In this document: piece by piece, positions 63,233 through 64,000 of the stretch
How positions within the stretch are numbered: position 1 is the first letter of the stretch
Layout of the letters: each line of letters starts with the position of its first letter
From: Candidatus Persebacteraceae bacterium Df01
Lineage (GTDB): Bacteria > Pseudomonadota > Gammaproteobacteria > Tethybacterales > Persebacteraceae
Assembly (NCBI GenBank): GCA_030386295.1
Contig: JANQAO010000003.1
Coordinates: 112,114 to 176,113 of the forward strand
Length of the DNA stretch: 64,000 nt
Direction of reading: 5' to 3'
The notes under the pieces: model-generated
Seen by the model: the letters and a program-made list of their open reading frames with translations, nothing else
What the model was told of the DNA's origin: nothing
The model's database searches: none
Translations under genes and position numbers: made by a program

Positions 63233-64000
63233 GCAGCATAGCGCCACCTCATGCCGTAGACGCTGAACAGGCATTGCTTGGTTCGCTATTGCTGAATAAT
63301 AAATTGTTTGATGTAGTAGATCATCTGCGGGGTGAGCATTTTTATGACAAGCGCAACGCTGTCATATATGACACCCTCAAAAAGATGATAGCAGCGGGCG
63401 CGGTTGACCCGGTGCTATTGAGCAAACAGCTAGACGACGAAAAGAAGCTACGAGCGGCTGGTGGATCGGAATATATTGCAGATGTGGCTGATTGCGGTGC
63501 ATCCGCAGTCAATGTGGCAGCATATGTAGAGCTGGTCGCCGATATGGCACAGCGCCGGCAGGTAATTACCATATTATCCGAGGCACAGGCGGCTGCCTAT
63601 GCGCCCGGCGACGCAAAATCAAGCCAATTAATAGATGAGATAGAGCAGCGGCTATCCGAAGTGCAGAACGAATTTGCGCAACAGGGAACCGCGCTGCGTG
63701 ATGCGGGTGTAGTCGCTGGTCAACATCTCGACAAAATAACGGATATTATTGCTCGCGACGCATTTGAGGAGTTGATTGGCGTGCCGACAGGCATCAGCCG
63801 GCTCGACAAGATGACATCTGGCTTACACGGGGGCGATTTGATTATTGTGGCAGCACGTCCCGGTGCGGGTAAGACGGCATTCGCGCTGAACCTCGCGCGG
63901 CATGCTACAGCGACAGGCGGCGGCGCCGTGTTTTTTAGCTTGGAAATGAGTGCCGAATTATTGGCACGGCGGCTGGTTAGCCAAGACGGTGTGCCGCTGA
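63229..64000 (+). CDS. dnaB: DnaB-type replicative helicase (partial, runs off window)
   Basis: 257 residues visible. N-terminal domain DAEQALLGSLLLNNKLFDVV, linker, then GVPTGISRLDKMTSGLHGGD and Walker A AARPGAGKTAFALNLARHA, then FFSLEMSAELLARRL. It is the phage-encoded hexameric helicase; the chromosomal dnaB would normally lie elsewhere. Start overlaps the upstream gene (ATGA). The C-terminal part is outside the window. Confidence 0.92.
   Translation, partial: MSSIAPPHAVDAEQALLGSLLLNNKLFDVVDHLRGEHFYDKRNAVIYDTLKKMIAAGAVDPVLLSKQLDDEKKLRAAGGSEYIADVADCGASAVNVAAYVELVADMAQRRQVITILSEAQAAAYAPGDAKSSQLIDEIEQRLSEVQNEFAQQGTALRDAGVVAGQHLDKITDIIARDAFEELIGVPTGISRLDKMTSGLHGGDLIIVAARPGAGKTAFALNLARHATATGGGAVFFSLEMSAELLARRLVSQDGVPL

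Overview
The window looks like a piece of a proteobacterial chromosome, most likely gammaproteobacterial. The evidence is a ribBX-ribH-nusB-thiL-pgpA-pncC operon, divergent tesA / ybbA-ybbP, dnaG-rpoD, an msrPQ pair, nadB, cysS and yidD. Two things set it apart from a tidy free-living genome. There are many decaying genes, from single nonsense codons to several frameshifts, and several frameshifts are repairable by removing one base from a homopolymer run. There is also a visibly AT-rich accessory block (about 2.3-13.1 kb) between denser, more GC-rich housekeeping operons. This suits a host-associated or otherwise relaxed-selection lineage, but the window alone cannot prove that.

Layout. 0.3-2.3 kb: an acrylyl-CoA-reductase-like gene coupled to a metallo-beta-lactamase-fold hydrolase (minus strand). 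2.3-6.3 kb: a DUF1772 remnant, a stray copied piece of putA, then full-length putA. 6.3-13.1 kb: a decayed integron-cassette region. It holds several attC-like sites, three copies of a hairpin-bearing repeat lying just upstream of cassette start codons, intact small cassette genes (EamA permease, GNAT acetyltransferase, VOC protein), broken ones (GST-like, an unknown 124-codon protein, PurD-like ATP-grasp, SAM methyltransferase, MDR reductase, acyltransferase-3) and a fossil scrap of an integron integrase. No intact integrase is present, so it resembles a CALIN (cluster of attC sites lacking an integrase). 13.2-16.3 kb: a DEAD-box-type helicase with a DETD motif II, typA/bipA, and a lone attC scar behind the typA promoter region.

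16.5-22.8 kb: a translationally coupled six-gene minus-strand operon for maturing molybdenum hydroxylases: MoxR/CoxD ATPase, CoxE-like VWA protein, XdhC/CoxF, a molybdopterin-binding/MocA-type nucleotidyltransferase, SufS-like desulfurase and SufU-like scaffold. No hydroxylase structural genes are in view. 22.9-27.5 kb: cytochrome b561, a small membrane CBS protein, nadB, cysS, yidD. 27.7-31.3 kb: gyrA, broken by an apparent +1 base in an A6 run, then a GT2-GtrA fusion. 31.9-35.3 kb (minus): msrP-msrQ-mscS-rsmE, with mscS broken in a T8 run. 35.4-38.7 kb: queH-nadK-recN. 38.7-39.2 kb: a drug/metabolite-transporter remnant. 39.3-42.4 kb (minus): ybbA-ybbP; 42.4-47.4 kb (plus): tesA-dsbB-ribBX-ribH-nusB-thiL-pgpA-pncC. 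47.4-54.2 kb (minus): GT22-like mannosyltransferase, map, and a surface-glycan cluster (NeuD-like acyltransferase, beta-propeller protein, FemAB/GNAT-like protein, GtrB-like GT2, GtrA). 54.4-60.7 kb (minus): a CAU tRNA, rpoD with an internal lysine-rich tandem duplication, dnaG, an FAD oxidoreductase, and a cytosolic 5'-nucleotidase.

60.7-64.0 kb: a 5'-truncated M17 aminopeptidase abuts the early region of a prophage: LexA/CI-type repressor leftward; a Cro-position small protein, two small ORFs over inverted-repeat-rich DNA, and a DnaB-type helicase rightward, cut by the window edge.

The most unusual material is the cassette region: the hairpin repeat whose stem carries integron-like R boxes in miniature, the integrase fossil, and the range of decay states of the cassettes. 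No wholly new defence or metabolic system could be demonstrated. All family assignments were made by reading the sequence and translations, without database searches.
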